Positions 1 to 7,603 of a DNA stretch of 64,000 bases are shown one piece after another; within the stretch, counting starts at the first letter, position 1; each line of letters starts with the position of its first letter. Location: positions 1,798,001 to 1,862,000 of the forward strand of contig NC_015145.1 of the NCBI RefSeq assembly GCF_000189535.1, written 5' to 3'. The notes below the pieces were generated by a model, which worked only from the letters and a program-made list of their open reading frames with translations, was not told the DNA's origin and did not search any database. The DNA comes from Pseudarthrobacter phenanthrenivorans Sphe3. GTDB taxonomy: Bacteria > Actinomycetota > Actinomycetes > Actinomycetales > Micrococcaceae. The position numbers were made by a program, and so were the translations under genes.

Positions 1-686
1 GCTGCGTCCACGGTCACGTTGCCGGCCGCCAGGACCAGGCCGTCCTTTGAGGAGATGCCGTCGTTGTAGTTGCCGTCAACGGCCAGGGAACCGGTGCCGG
101 CGACGGTGAGGTCCGCCATGGAATACAGCGCGGCGTTCGGCGCGTCCGTTCCCTGGTCCGCGTACGTGGCGGCGTCGCTGAGGCTGTTGGAGGTCCCGTC
201 CTCGAGGTAGAGGATGGCTTCGTTGGCGCTCTGCACTACAAATGGGGAGCCGGTGGTGCTGGTGATGTCCGCTCCGTCAAGGATGATGCGGACCACATCT
301 TCTTCGCCGGCTGCCACCACGATCTGCCCGTCGGAGAGTGAGCCGCTGAGGCGGTAGGTGCCGGCCGCGGTGATCGTGACGGTGTCGCCGTCGACGACGT
401 TTATGGAGTCTGACGGGCCGGTTGTCACGCTGCTGGCGCCATCGGCGAGGGTCAGGGCTACTTCGGCGGCGGCGTCCCAGGCGAGGTCGTCGGCGTCGTA
501 GTGGGTGTCGGCGGCCAGAGTGTCCAAGGAGACGGCCTGCGTGGTGCCGGAGGTGGTGGCAGAGGAGGTGCCGGTGCCGCTGATGGCCGAGACGCCGGTG
601 GGGGAGTTACTTGCTGCCGAGCAGCCGGCCAGGCCGATGGTGACGGCGAGGGCGGCGACGGAGAGGTGGGTGCGGAGGTTTTTCAT
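1..686 (-). CDS. Carbohydrate-binding (DUF4353-like) lipoprotein, 3' end outside window
   Basis: Reading the minus strand from the ATG at 684-686 gives a protein that begins MKNLRTHLSVAALAVTIGLA and then GCSAAS, a lipoprotein signal with lipobox LAGC, so it is probably anchored on the outer face of the membrane. The mature part is rich in Thr, Ser, Gly and Asp, with repeated beta-strand patterns such as ITAAGTYRLSGSLSDGQIVV and VDGNYNDGISSKDGL, typical of DUF4353 carbohydrate-binding (beta-helix-like) proteins. AAAGGA precedes the start. It lies 64 bp downstream of the VTC gene in the same direction and likely shares its operon; in Gram-positive bacteria such proteins often accompany DUF4956 and VTC genes. 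The C-terminus runs off the left edge, so total length is unknown. The family call is from sequence pattern; function is unproven. Confidence 0.75.
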   Translation of the reverse strand, partial: MKNLRTHLSVAALAVTIGLAGCSAASNSPTGVSAISGTGTSSATTSGTTQAVSLDTLAADTHYDADDLAWDAAAEVALTLADGASSVTTGPSDSINVVDGDTVTITAAGTYRLSGSLSDGQIVVAAGEEDVVRIILDGADITSTTGSPFVVQSANEAILYLEDGTSNSLSDAATYADQGTDAPNAALYSMADLTVAGTGSLAVDGNYNDGISSKDGLVLAAGNVTVDA

Positions 687-750
687 GGTGGGTCCTTTGG
701 GAAGTCTTGGGTGAGGCTTGAAGAGGGGCGGGGGAAGCCCAGTCGGGGGG

Positions 751-1536
751 CTAAGCGGTGGGGCGGAGGGACAGGTCGCGGGTTAGCGTGCGGTTCCAGC
801 GGTTGGCGGGAAGGTCCGGGCAAAGGGCGGCCATCCCGGTGGCGAACTTGGAGATCCGGGAGGGCCTGATGCCGTGGGCCCAGAGGTGTCGATCGAGCGG
901 GCCGGCAGTGGAGCCGGATTTGGTCTCGAGGATGACGGCGTCTTCCAGGACCCAAGCGGAGTGGGCGGGGCGTTGCCAGGTCACGCCGGTATCGATCGTT
1001 GCCCGGCTTCCAGATTCCGGCAGGTACAGCGTGGTTCGGTTGTAACGGGTTTCCAGCACTGGCCCGAGACGGCCGGACGGCATGGCACCCACTGAGGCAG
1101 TGAGTGTTTCACGGACGTAGTCCAGGCCCTCAGGGGTGAGCCGGGCGCGGTCTTGAAGGTGGTACGGGATGCGCTCTTTGACGGTTGCATCGCGGGCGCC
1201 TTCGGTTTTGACCTCCAGGAAGCTCACCGCGCTGTCGACGTAGGTCCTGGTACGGATTTTGTAGCGGCGCCGGCGGCCACGGGCTGCGAGCATGTAGCTG
1301 TCGAGGTTTGGGGTGTCAAAGTAGACGGAATCGTAGGCGAAGCTGCGGGAGCCGCCCATTTCCAGTACTCGAACATCGGCCTGTAGCGTGCCCAGCAGGT
1401 GGCGGGCGAGCCCTGCGGGAACCACGTATTTGCGGTCTACGCGGGTCTGGAGCGCGGCTTCGCTGTTGAGTTCTTCCAGCCCTACCGGGGGGAGGGAACG
1501 AAGAGCGCCGCTGACGTCCGTTCCGGTGGTGCTCAT
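751..1536 (-). CDS. VTC-domain (polyphosphate polymerase-like) protein
   Basis: This 261-residue protein matches the bacterial VTC domain, related to the catalytic tunnel domain of the yeast vacuolar transporter chaperone that makes polyphosphate. Visible hallmarks are the N-terminal TRVDRKYVVP, the YDSVYFDTPNLDSYM strand, the basic RGRRRRYKIRTRTY run, the acidic FLEVKTEG and a late AVILETKSG; these charged residues line the triphosphate tunnel in the family. The start at 1536 overlaps the stop of DUF4956 as ATGA, giving translational coupling; the longer open frame upstream is antisense noise. Bacterial VTC-domain proteins beside DUF4956 have no settled reaction, so polyphosphate synthesis or sensing is inference. 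Confidence 0.85.
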   Translation of the reverse strand: MSTTGTDVSGALRSLPPVGLEELNSEAALQTRVDRKYVVPAGLARHLLGTLQADVRVLEMGGSRSFAYDSVYFDTPNLDSYMLAARGRRRRYKIRTRTYVDSAVSFLEVKTEGARDATVKERIPYHLQDRARLTPEGLDYVRETLTASVGAMPSGRLGPVLETRYNRTTLYLPESGSRATIDTGVTWQRPAHSAWVLEDAVILETKSGSTAGPLDRHLWAHGIRPSRISKFATGMAALCPDLPANRWNRTLTRDLSLRPTA

Positions 1537-2210
1537 GCGGCACCTGCCCGGGCTGTGCCGTGGGAGTAGGCGGGAGCCGTGGTGCCCGGCTCTACGGACG
1601 GGTTGTCCGAATGGTGAGGCGCCGTAGTCGTGATGGCCGGGATGCCGGCGGGGGCCGTGAAGACGCTGGGGGAGTAGGCGTACCGGACGTCGACGATGGT
1701 TTTGTCGTTGACCAGGTCGAGCTCCTGGACGGTGGCAGAGTGGACCTTGCCGTGCAGGACTTCCTCGAGCCGGGCGTGGAGTTCGCCGTCTTCGGCGATG
1801 GCGCGGTCCAGGACTACGGTCTGGTGGCGGTGGGCCGGCAGGACGCGGGGGTGGTCTCCCACGAACATGACCAGCAGGATCAGGGCCATCAGTGAAACGG
1901 TCAGCCAGAGGGGTTCGATGCCCAGGCCTGCGATCAGGCCCAGGGCCAGGGCGGAGAAGTAGTAGGCGACCTCGTGCTGGGCCAGCTCGGTGGAGCGGAG
2001 CCTGATGATGGACAGGACGCCGAAGAGCCCGAGTCCCAGGCCGAGCCCGGCGGCTGATCCTGATAGCGCGGTGGCGACAGCCAGGACGCCGACGTTCATG
2101 CCCAGGTACGAGACCACTAGGTCGCGGCGGCGGTGGCGCCGGAGGTACAGGGCGAAGGTCAGGAGGCTGATGGCCGCGAGGTCGGCAAGGATGAAGATTA
2201 CTGGGTTCAT
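1533..2210 (-). CDS. DUF4956 domain membrane protein
   Basis: A 225-residue integral membrane protein with about four hydrophobic segments in the first 120 residues: MNPVIFILADLAAISLLTFA, a Gly/Leu-rich second span, then YYFSALALGLIAGLGI and LTVSLMALILLVMFVG. Between them lies the family's GVLSIIRLRSTELAQHEVAY motif. The C-terminal 100 residues are soluble, with an alpha/beta stretch (ARLEEVLHGKVHSATVQELD) and a low-complexity tail. GGAG precedes the ATG at 2210. It is the first intact gene of a coupled run DUF4956-VTC-lipoprotein, a conserved set of unknown role possibly tied to surface polymers or polyphosphate. The GtrA stub just upstream on the same strand may once have been the preceding cistron. 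Confidence 0.85.
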   Translation of the reverse strand: MNPVIFILADLAAISLLTFALYLRRHRRRDLVVSYLGMNVGVLAVATALSGSAAGLGLGLGLFGVLSIIRLRSTELAQHEVAYYFSALALGLIAGLGIEPLWLTVSLMALILLVMFVGDHPRVLPAHRHQTVVLDRAIAEDGELHARLEEVLHGKVHSATVQELDLVNDKTIVDVRYAYSPSVFTAPAGIPAITTTAPHHSDNPSVEPGTTAPAYSHGTARAGAA

Positions 2211-2284
2211 GGGATTCTCCGGGGTGTTTATATGGGCTGGTTTTTACTTTCCGGGCCCAAGCTGTGCAGGTGCTGTGACGGAAC

Positions 2285-2475
2285 CTAGCCGGATGTATGA
2301 GTGCGGACCGGTACTTCATTCGATGTGCTGGCGGTCGCTTCACGGGCTGGATTTCGCTCGAAAAGCCACCGCTGCTGCACCGCGAAGCTTGCGGCCAGCA
2401 GGACGGTTTCGGCCAGGATCTTGGCCGGCAGTGCCGGCAGGCCGGCGGCTTCGAGGGCCCAGATCAGGCCGAAGT
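2285..2475 (-). pseudogene. 3' stub of a GtrA-like/glycosyltransferase membrane protein
   Basis: On the minus strand the frame ending at TAG 2285-2287 reads FGLIWALEAAGLPALPAKIL, then AETVLLAASFAVQQRWLFER and a short polar tail. This is the typical C-terminal transmembrane end of GtrA-family proteins (small flippase-like domains, often fused to a GT2 glycosyltransferase). Only about 62 residues remain; upstream of roughly 2475 the sequence abruptly becomes an HMG-CoA lyase fragment on the opposite strand. No start codon or RBS remains, so it is a truncated gene. Its 75-bp distance to DUF4956 suggests it was once the upstream cistron of that operon. Confidence 0.6.
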
Positions 2476-3269
2476 TTCATCAAAGAGCTTGTTAAGGCTG
2501 GCCTGCCTGTTGTAGAAGCGACCAGCTTTGTGTCGCCCAGGTGGGTGCCCCAACTTTCCGACGCGGCGGAGGTGCTCACGGAACTTGACGACCTCACCAG
2601 GCATCCCGTTCTGGTCCCCAATATGCGCGGACTTGAACGGGCCAGGGAGAGCGGAGTGAAGTCCGTAGCGGTCTTTGTCAGCGCCACAGAGGCGTTCGCC
2701 CGGAAGAACCTCAACATGAGCCGTGCCTCAGCGTGTGAGACGGCGGCGAAGTCGTTACTGAAGCGATCAAAAACGGCATGACAGCACGGGGTTACGTGTC
2801 CATGTGCTTCGGGGACCCTTGGGAAGGACCAGTCGGGACAAGTGCAGTGGCCGAAGTTTCCCGTCAATTGCTGGACGCGGGCTGTTACGAAATCAGCCTC
2901 GGCGATACCATTGGCGTCGCCACCGCCGGGCACGTAAAAGCCTTGGTAGAGGAGCACGTGCAAGGCGGCGTGCCGCTGGAACGCCTTGCCCTGCACTTCC
3001 ATGACACCTACGGGCAAGCGCTCAGCAATGTCCTTGCCGGAATCCAATCCGGGGTTACCTACTTCGATGCATCCACCGGCGGCATCGGTGGATGCCCGTT
3101 CGCCGGAAGCGCCACCGGCAACCTTGCGATGGAAGAACTCCTGTGGCTACTTCACGGCCTGGGGATCAATACTGGTGTTGACCTGGAAGCAGTGGTGCGG
3201 GCGGGTCAAACCATGACTGACTTCTTGAACCGCCCGCCCTCACGTATCGCCCAGGCCATGACCGGCTGA
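2476..3269 (+). pseudogene. Hydroxymethylglutaryl-CoA lyase, 5'-truncated and frameshifted
   Basis: HMG-CoA lyase (HMGL/DRE-TIM family) cleaves 3-hydroxy-3-methylglutaryl-CoA or similar acyl-CoAs to acetyl-CoA and a keto acid. The first frame starts inside the gene with FIKELVKAGLPVVEATSFVS, and continues through FVSATEAFARKNLNMS. Near 2750 one base appears lost: the old frame stops at 2781, while the +1 frame resumes with EVVTEAIKNGMTARGYVSMC and runs to the TGA at 3267-3269. The second part retains the metal-site HFHDTYG and the catalytic-loop GGIGGCPFAGSA. The N-terminal roughly 30 residues (R-E-V-G-x-R-D motif) are missing at the junction with the GtrA stub. Two independent lesions make it non-functional. 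It converges on the CoA-transferase/carboxyltransferase operon and may have belonged to that pathway. Confidence 0.85.
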
Positions 3270-3361
3270 TACTTCCAGCCTGAACATCTGGCTCCATAAG
3301 GGCCGCCCCCGCGGTGTGGGCGGTGGGACGGCTTCCCGCCGAAGATCAGGCATGGCATTTG

Positions 3362-4930
3362 TCAGGTTGGGGTGTGCTGCAGCCGGACGACAGGTACTGG
3401 TCCTCGCAGGATCGTTCTTCCGAGGTTGCGGTATTTGCGGGCCCGCGAGGCGACCAGTTGGGAGACGGGAACTGCGGCTACTGAGGCGAGTTCGTATTCG
3501 ATGGCGTGCGCCATGCGTGAGCAGAATTCCCGGGGCTCCAGTGAGGCGTCGTTCCGTTCATCGACGATGTGGTCCACCAGCCCGTTTGCGTATAGTGCTG
3601 CTACGTTGACGCCTTGCGCCTGTGCCATGGCGGGGGCGTAGGCGGTGGTGCGGTGGACGATGGCGCTGGCGCCTTCGGGTGGCAGCGGAGAGAGCCAGCT
3701 GTGCTGGGCGGCGATGGTCCTGTCGGCTGGCAGTAGCGCCAGCGCACCTCCGCCGGCGCCTTGTCCGAGCAGGACGGAGACCGATGGTGATTGCAGGCCG
3801 ATCAGGTCGTGCAGGGAGCGGGCGATTTCGCCGGCGAGACCGCCTTCTTCTGCTTCCTGGGAGAGGGCTGCGCCGGCGGTGTCGATGACGGTGAGCAGCG
3901 GCAGCCGCAGTTCCTCGGCGAGTTTGGCACCGCGGCGTTCCTCGCGCAGGGAGCCGGGACCCATTCCCGCGGCGGCCTTCCGCAGGGGACGGGCGTGTCC
4001 GAGGACGATGCAGGACTGGGTTCCGAAGCGGGCCAGGGCCAGCAGCAGGCCTGGGTCTTTTTCGCCCTGCCCGGTGCCGTTCAGCGGGAGGGCATCTGTG
4101 GCGCCGTATCTGAGGAGCTGGCGGAGGCCGGGGCGACGGGGCTGGCGGGAGATTTTTATTGAGGTCCACGCATCCACGTCGGCGGGTCGGACGGTCAAGG
4201 TGGCCGGCGCCTGCGGCCATCCCATGGAGCCGGAAGCCCGCGGAGGCATAAGGATTTCCAGCGCCCGGCCCACCAACCCGGCGAGCTCTCCGGGCTCCAC
4301 GACGCCGTCGATGAGTCCTTTGTTGAACAGGTTCTCGGCGACCTGTACGTTGTCCGGGAAGGCTTCTCCGTGCAGCGCCTCGTAAACGCGCGGGCCCAGG
4401 AAGCCGAGCAGGGAGCCGGGTTCGGCGACGTTAATATGCCCGAGGGATCCCCAGGAGGCCATCACGCCACCGGTGGTTGGGTGTCGCAGGTAGACCAGGT
4501 AAGGCAGCCCGGCCTGGCGATGTGCCCGCACGGCCGCGGTGATTCTGACCATGGACAGGAAGGCCAGGGTTCCTTCCTGCATTCGGGTCCCGCCTGAGGC
4601 AGTGCCGGCCAGCAAGGGCAGGCCTTCGGCCGTGGCCCGTTCCACCGCAGCGACGATCCGTTCCGCCGCGGCGTGGCCGATTGATCCGGCCAGGAAGTTG
4701 AACTCGCTGACGATCAGCGCCACCCGGCGGCCGCGGATTAGTCCGGCACCGGTGAGCACGGATTCGTCGGCGCCGCTGCGCTCACGGGCCTTAGTGAGGT
4801 CGTTTGCGTAGTCGTCAGTCAACGCGGGCTGCTGAGGTTCGGCATCCCAGGAGACGAACGACCCTTCATCCACCACGGTGTCCAGCAGCTCGGCGGCGCT
4901 GAGGTGGCGGACTTTTTCCGTTGTCGGCAT
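3362..4930 (-). CDS. AccD/AccA-fused acyl-CoA carboxyltransferase
   Basis: A 522-residue carboxyl transferase that moves the carboxyl group of carboxybiotin onto an acyl-CoA. The N-terminal half is AccD/PccB-beta-like with TASGGTRMQEG (about residues 125-135) and the GGVMASWGSLGHINVAEPGS loop. The C-terminal half is AccA-like with TVIDTAGAALSQEAEEGG, LLGQGAGGGALALLP and SPLPPEGASAI. Domain order and length suit a fused beta-alpha subunit. The ATG lies one base after the stop of the CoA-transferase gene, so it is the last gene of that operon. No biotin carboxylase or biotin carrier gene is visible here, so partners must come from elsewhere. The IS110 insertion two genes up may be polar on it. 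Confidence 0.85.
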   Translation of the reverse strand: MPTTEKVRHLSAAELLDTVVDEGSFVSWDAEPQQPALTDDYANDLTKARERSGADESVLTGAGLIRGRRVALIVSEFNFLAGSIGHAAAERIVAAVERATAEGLPLLAGTASGGTRMQEGTLAFLSMVRITAAVRAHRQAGLPYLVYLRHPTTGGVMASWGSLGHINVAEPGSLLGFLGPRVYEALHGEAFPDNVQVAENLFNKGLIDGVVEPGELAGLVGRALEILMPPRASGSMGWPQAPATLTVRPADVDAWTSIKISRQPRRPGLRQLLRYGATDALPLNGTGQGEKDPGLLLALARFGTQSCIVLGHARPLRKAAAGMGPGSLREERRGAKLAEELRLPLLTVIDTAGAALSQEAEEGGLAGEIARSLHDLIGLQSPSVSVLLGQGAGGGALALLPADRTIAAQHSWLSPLPPEGASAIVHRTTAYAPAMAQAQGVNVAALYANGLVDHIVDERNDASLEPREFCSRMAHAIEYELASVAAVPVSQLVASRARKYRNLGRTILRGPVPVVRLQHTPT

Positions 4931-4931
4931 G

Positions 4932-5132
4932 CTAATGCACTCCCGCGGGGTCGGCGGGGACAAGGCCGAGCCATTCCCGGATGGGCCCGGCGTCGGCGTC
5001 CAGCAGGGGCGGGGCCGCGTGCTCGGTGATGGTCGTTTCGGCGGTGCCGCCGGGCGCGAAGAAGCGTAGCGGCGGGCCGGGCAGGCTGACCTTGCCGAGC
5101 AGCGGGTGCTCCACATTCACGACGAGGCCTTG
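4932..5132 (-). pseudogene. CaiB/BaiF CoA-transferase, 3' part cut off by IS110 insertion
   Basis: The minus strand reads GLVVNVEHPLLGKVSLPGPP, then LRFFAPGG and TITEHAAPPLLDADAGPIRE, ending at TAG 4932-4934. This is the standard C-terminal end of family III CoA-transferases. Joining 5132 to 6590 restores a continuous reading frame (EQVAS-QGLVV), which shows that this and the segment at 6590-7603 are one gene interrupted by the insertion element. The gene ends one base before the carboxyltransferase start. Confidence 0.9.
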
Positions 5133-6589
5133 GGAATCTCAATGTTTCTGTCAAGCCGCCTGAGCGGTGATGCGTGGCATTGGTTCCTGGTAGATGGTGT
5201 GGTCACGGAGCATCGCCCAGAGGACGTTGATGCGACGTCTGGCGAGGGCGATGAGGGCCTGTTTATGCGACTTTCCTTCTCCGCGCTTCCGGTCGTAATA
5301 GGTTCTTGAGGCCGCGCTGTTCTTCAAGCTGGAGAGGGCGGCGAGGTAACAGGTCCGCAGGAGCCTGCGGTTAAAGCGACGTGGTCGGTGCAGGTTCCCG
5401 CTGATTCGTCCGGAATCGCGCGGGACGGGAGCCAGCCCCGCGACGCTGGCGAGCCGGTCGACTGAGTCAAACGCGTCCAGGTTGCCGCCGATGTTCGCGA
5501 GAAAAGTAGCTGCGAGTACGGGGCCGAAGCCCGGCATGGTGAGCAAAACATCGGCGCTGTCGTGCTTCCCGAACAGGTCCGTGATCTGGGCATCGATGCC
5601 GGCGATCTCCGCATCGAGAGTGCTGATTTGCCCGGCCAGCCGGACGACCAGGGCAGAGCCTGTGGTCTGAGTTGGCAGTACGGTGTGCTGGGAGTTTGCG
5701 GCTATCAGTGCCTTCTCTGCCATCTTGGCACTATTGCGGCAGCCGCGTTTCCTCAGCCAACCGGTGAGCCGAGCTAGTCCGATCCGCCGGATGCCCTCGG
5801 GTGTCTGGTAGCCGCCCAGGAGGACCAGGGGCGCCTGTTTGGAGTAGTCGAACGCACGCTCGAGAGCCGGGAAATATTCCAGCAAGGTGGCGCGGAGCCT
5901 GTTGATCGCCCGGACACGGTCGCAGATCAGATCCGTACGGCGGGCGGTGAGGAGCCGCAGGTCAACGCTGATCTGGTCCGTGCGGCGGACTGGTTGGAGG
6001 TCCGTGCGCATCCGTGCCTGGTCAGCGATGATCCTGGCATCTTTCGCGTCGGTCTTGCCATCTCCGCGGTAGGTCTCCGCAGCGTGATGCACGATCCGTC
6101 CAGGTATATAGAGCAGTTGCTGGGCGTGCGCGGCCAACAACTCGATCAACAGGGCCGCTCCGCCGGAATTCAGATCCGTGGCCCAGCAGACTTCGCCCCC
6201 GGCCGCGATCTCCGCGATCGTGGCTATGAGTTCGAGCACTGCGTTTTCGTCGTTCTCGACCCGTTTCGAGAGCAGCACGGTCCCCGTCTGATCGATCACG
6301 ACGCAATGATGTGCTCTTTTGCCTGAGTCGATTCCTACCCAGAATGCCGGCATGTTCAGTCTCCTTCGATCAGCTCCAATTTCGGTTGGCCCTGTCGATA
6401 ACTACGCCGGCACGTCCTTACCCAACGATCAATGTCGTAATTCTCAATCAGCGGTCGAGTCATCGGCGGGCAGCGGGCGGCCATTCCCAGTGAGCCATCC
6501 AAGCGGCAGGGCGACCTAGGCCATACCCGCCACCCGAGGGTGATCGAAACACTACGACAGCTCCGAAATCACCCACAACAAAATCGTAA
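5133..6589 (-). mobile_element. IS110-family insertion sequence, about 1.46 kb
   Basis: The element carries one transposase gene (5151-6353, minus strand) with a short left end and about 236 bp of non-coding right end. The borders are deduced from the host gene: removing 5133-6589 rejoins the CaiB/BaiF frame exactly. A GG pair is present on both sides, so the border could slide by two bases and at most a 2-bp target duplication exists. I see no terminal inverted repeats, as expected for IS110 members, which use a DEDD transposase and recently described bridge RNAs from non-coding ends. The 236-bp right end is where such an RNA could lie, but I did not fold it. Confidence 0.85.
5151..6353 (-). 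CDS. IS110-family DEDD transposase
   Basis: A full-length 400-residue transposase. The N-terminal RuvC-like DEDD domain begins MPAFWVGIDSGKRAHHCVVI (first Asp at residue 9) and contains DGKTDAKDARIIADQ around residue 95-110, the family's second acidic cluster. The C-terminal Transposase_20 domain has LLTMPGFGPVLAATFLANIG followed by FDSVDRLASVAGLAPVPRDS, which holds the conserved serine region. The frame is uninterrupted, so the element may be active. Its insertion splits the CoA-transferase gene. Confidence 0.95.
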   Translation of the reverse strand: MPAFWVGIDSGKRAHHCVVIDQTGTVLLSKRVENDENAVLELIATIAEIAAGGEVCWATDLNSGGAALLIELLAAHAQQLLYIPGRIVHHAAETYRGDGKTDAKDARIIADQARMRTDLQPVRRTDQISVDLRLLTARRTDLICDRVRAINRLRATLLEYFPALERAFDYSKQAPLVLLGGYQTPEGIRRIGLARLTGWLRKRGCRNSAKMAEKALIAANSQHTVLPTQTTGSALVVRLAGQISTLDAEIAGIDAQITDLFGKHDSADVLLTMPGFGPVLAATFLANIGGNLDAFDSVDRLASVAGLAPVPRDSGRISGNLHRPRRFNRRLLRTCYLAALSSLKNSAASRTYYDRKRGEGKSHKQALIALARRRINVLWAMLRDHTIYQEPMPRITAQAA

Positions 6590-7603
6590 GGAGGCGACCT
6601 GCTCCCACGCGTACACCTCGTCCAGGGAGCGGACCTTCCCGGCCGGGATCCCGGCGTCGTTCAGCTTTTCCAGCAGCTCAGCGGCGCCGTAGCCGGCAAA
6701 TACGTGTTCGACGGCGGCGATCACCTCGGCACGGTTCCGCACCCTTTCGGCGTTGCTGGCGAAGCCGGGGGCGGCAGGGTCCAGGCCGAAGGCGGCGGCG
6801 AAGGAGGCCCAGAGCTTTTCGCTACCGACGCTGATCTGGATACTGCCGTCCTTGCAGTTGAACAGACCGTACGGGGCGATGGAGGGGTGGTGGTTGCCCT
6901 GCGCCTGCGGAACTTCACCGGCAACGGTGGTCCTGGTGCCCTGGAAGGCATGGACCCCGATCAGCGATGCCAGCAGCGATGTGCGGACCACCTTGCCGCG
7001 GCCGGTCTTGTCCCGTTCCACGAGGGCTGCGAGTACTCCGGTGGCGCCGTTCATGCCGGCGAGCAGGTCGGCGATGGGGACGCCTACGCGCTGGGGGTCG
7101 TCCGGGCCGGAACCGGTGAGGGACATCAGGCCGGCCTCGCCCTGGAGGATCTGGTCGTAGCCGCTGCGCCGGGACTCGGGTCCGTCGTGGCCGAACCCGG
7201 TGATGGAGAGGATGATCAGGCGCGGGTTGATACCGTGCATCGCCGCGGCGGAGAAGCCCAACCGGTCCATCACGCCGGGGCGGAAATTTTCAATCAGGAC
7301 GTCGGCCCGCTCCAGCAGTCCGCGCAGGACGGTCTGCCCGTCGGCGCTCTTCAAGTCCAGCGCGATGGACTCCTTGTTGCGGTTGCAGGACATGAAGTAG
7401 GTGGACTGGAGGTCGTCCTCGGGGCCGACGAAGGGTGGGCCCCAGCCGCGGGTGTCGTCCCCGGTTCCCGGGTTTTCCACCTTGATGACACGGGCGCCGA
7501 GGTCCGCGAGCATCATGCCGGCGTGCGGGCCGGCCAGGGCACGGCTCAGATCAATAACCGTATGCCCGGCAAGGGGGCCTTCGGGATGGTCTGCTATGTT
7601 CAT
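6590..7603 (-). pseudogene. CaiB/BaiF CoA-transferase, 5' part interrupted by IS110
   Basis: Family III CoA-transferases move CoA between organic acids. This 5' part starts at ATG 7601-7603 (overlapping the previous gene as ATGA) and shows the family's start DLSRALAGPHAGMMLADLGA followed by RVIKVENPGTGDDTRGWGPP, then SCNRNKESIALDLKSADG, ENFRPGVMDRLG and GYDQILQGEAGLMSLTG. It is intact to VRSLDEVYAWEQVAS, after which the frame enters the IS and stops at 6569. With the 3' piece at 4932-5132 it would give about 404 residues, normal for the family. The insertion removes the C-terminal substrate-lid region, so activity is unlikely. Confidence 0.9.

Noticed and set aside
1560..2781. Plus-strand frames across the DUF4956/VTC region
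   Set aside because: Shadows of the minus-strand genes; only the part after 2476 (HMG-CoA lyase) is meaningful.
3303..3323. CCGCCC/GGGCGG hairpin between the convergent lyase relic and carboxyltransferase genes
   Set aside because: Only 6 bp of stem in GC-rich sequence, no T-run; too weak to call a terminator.
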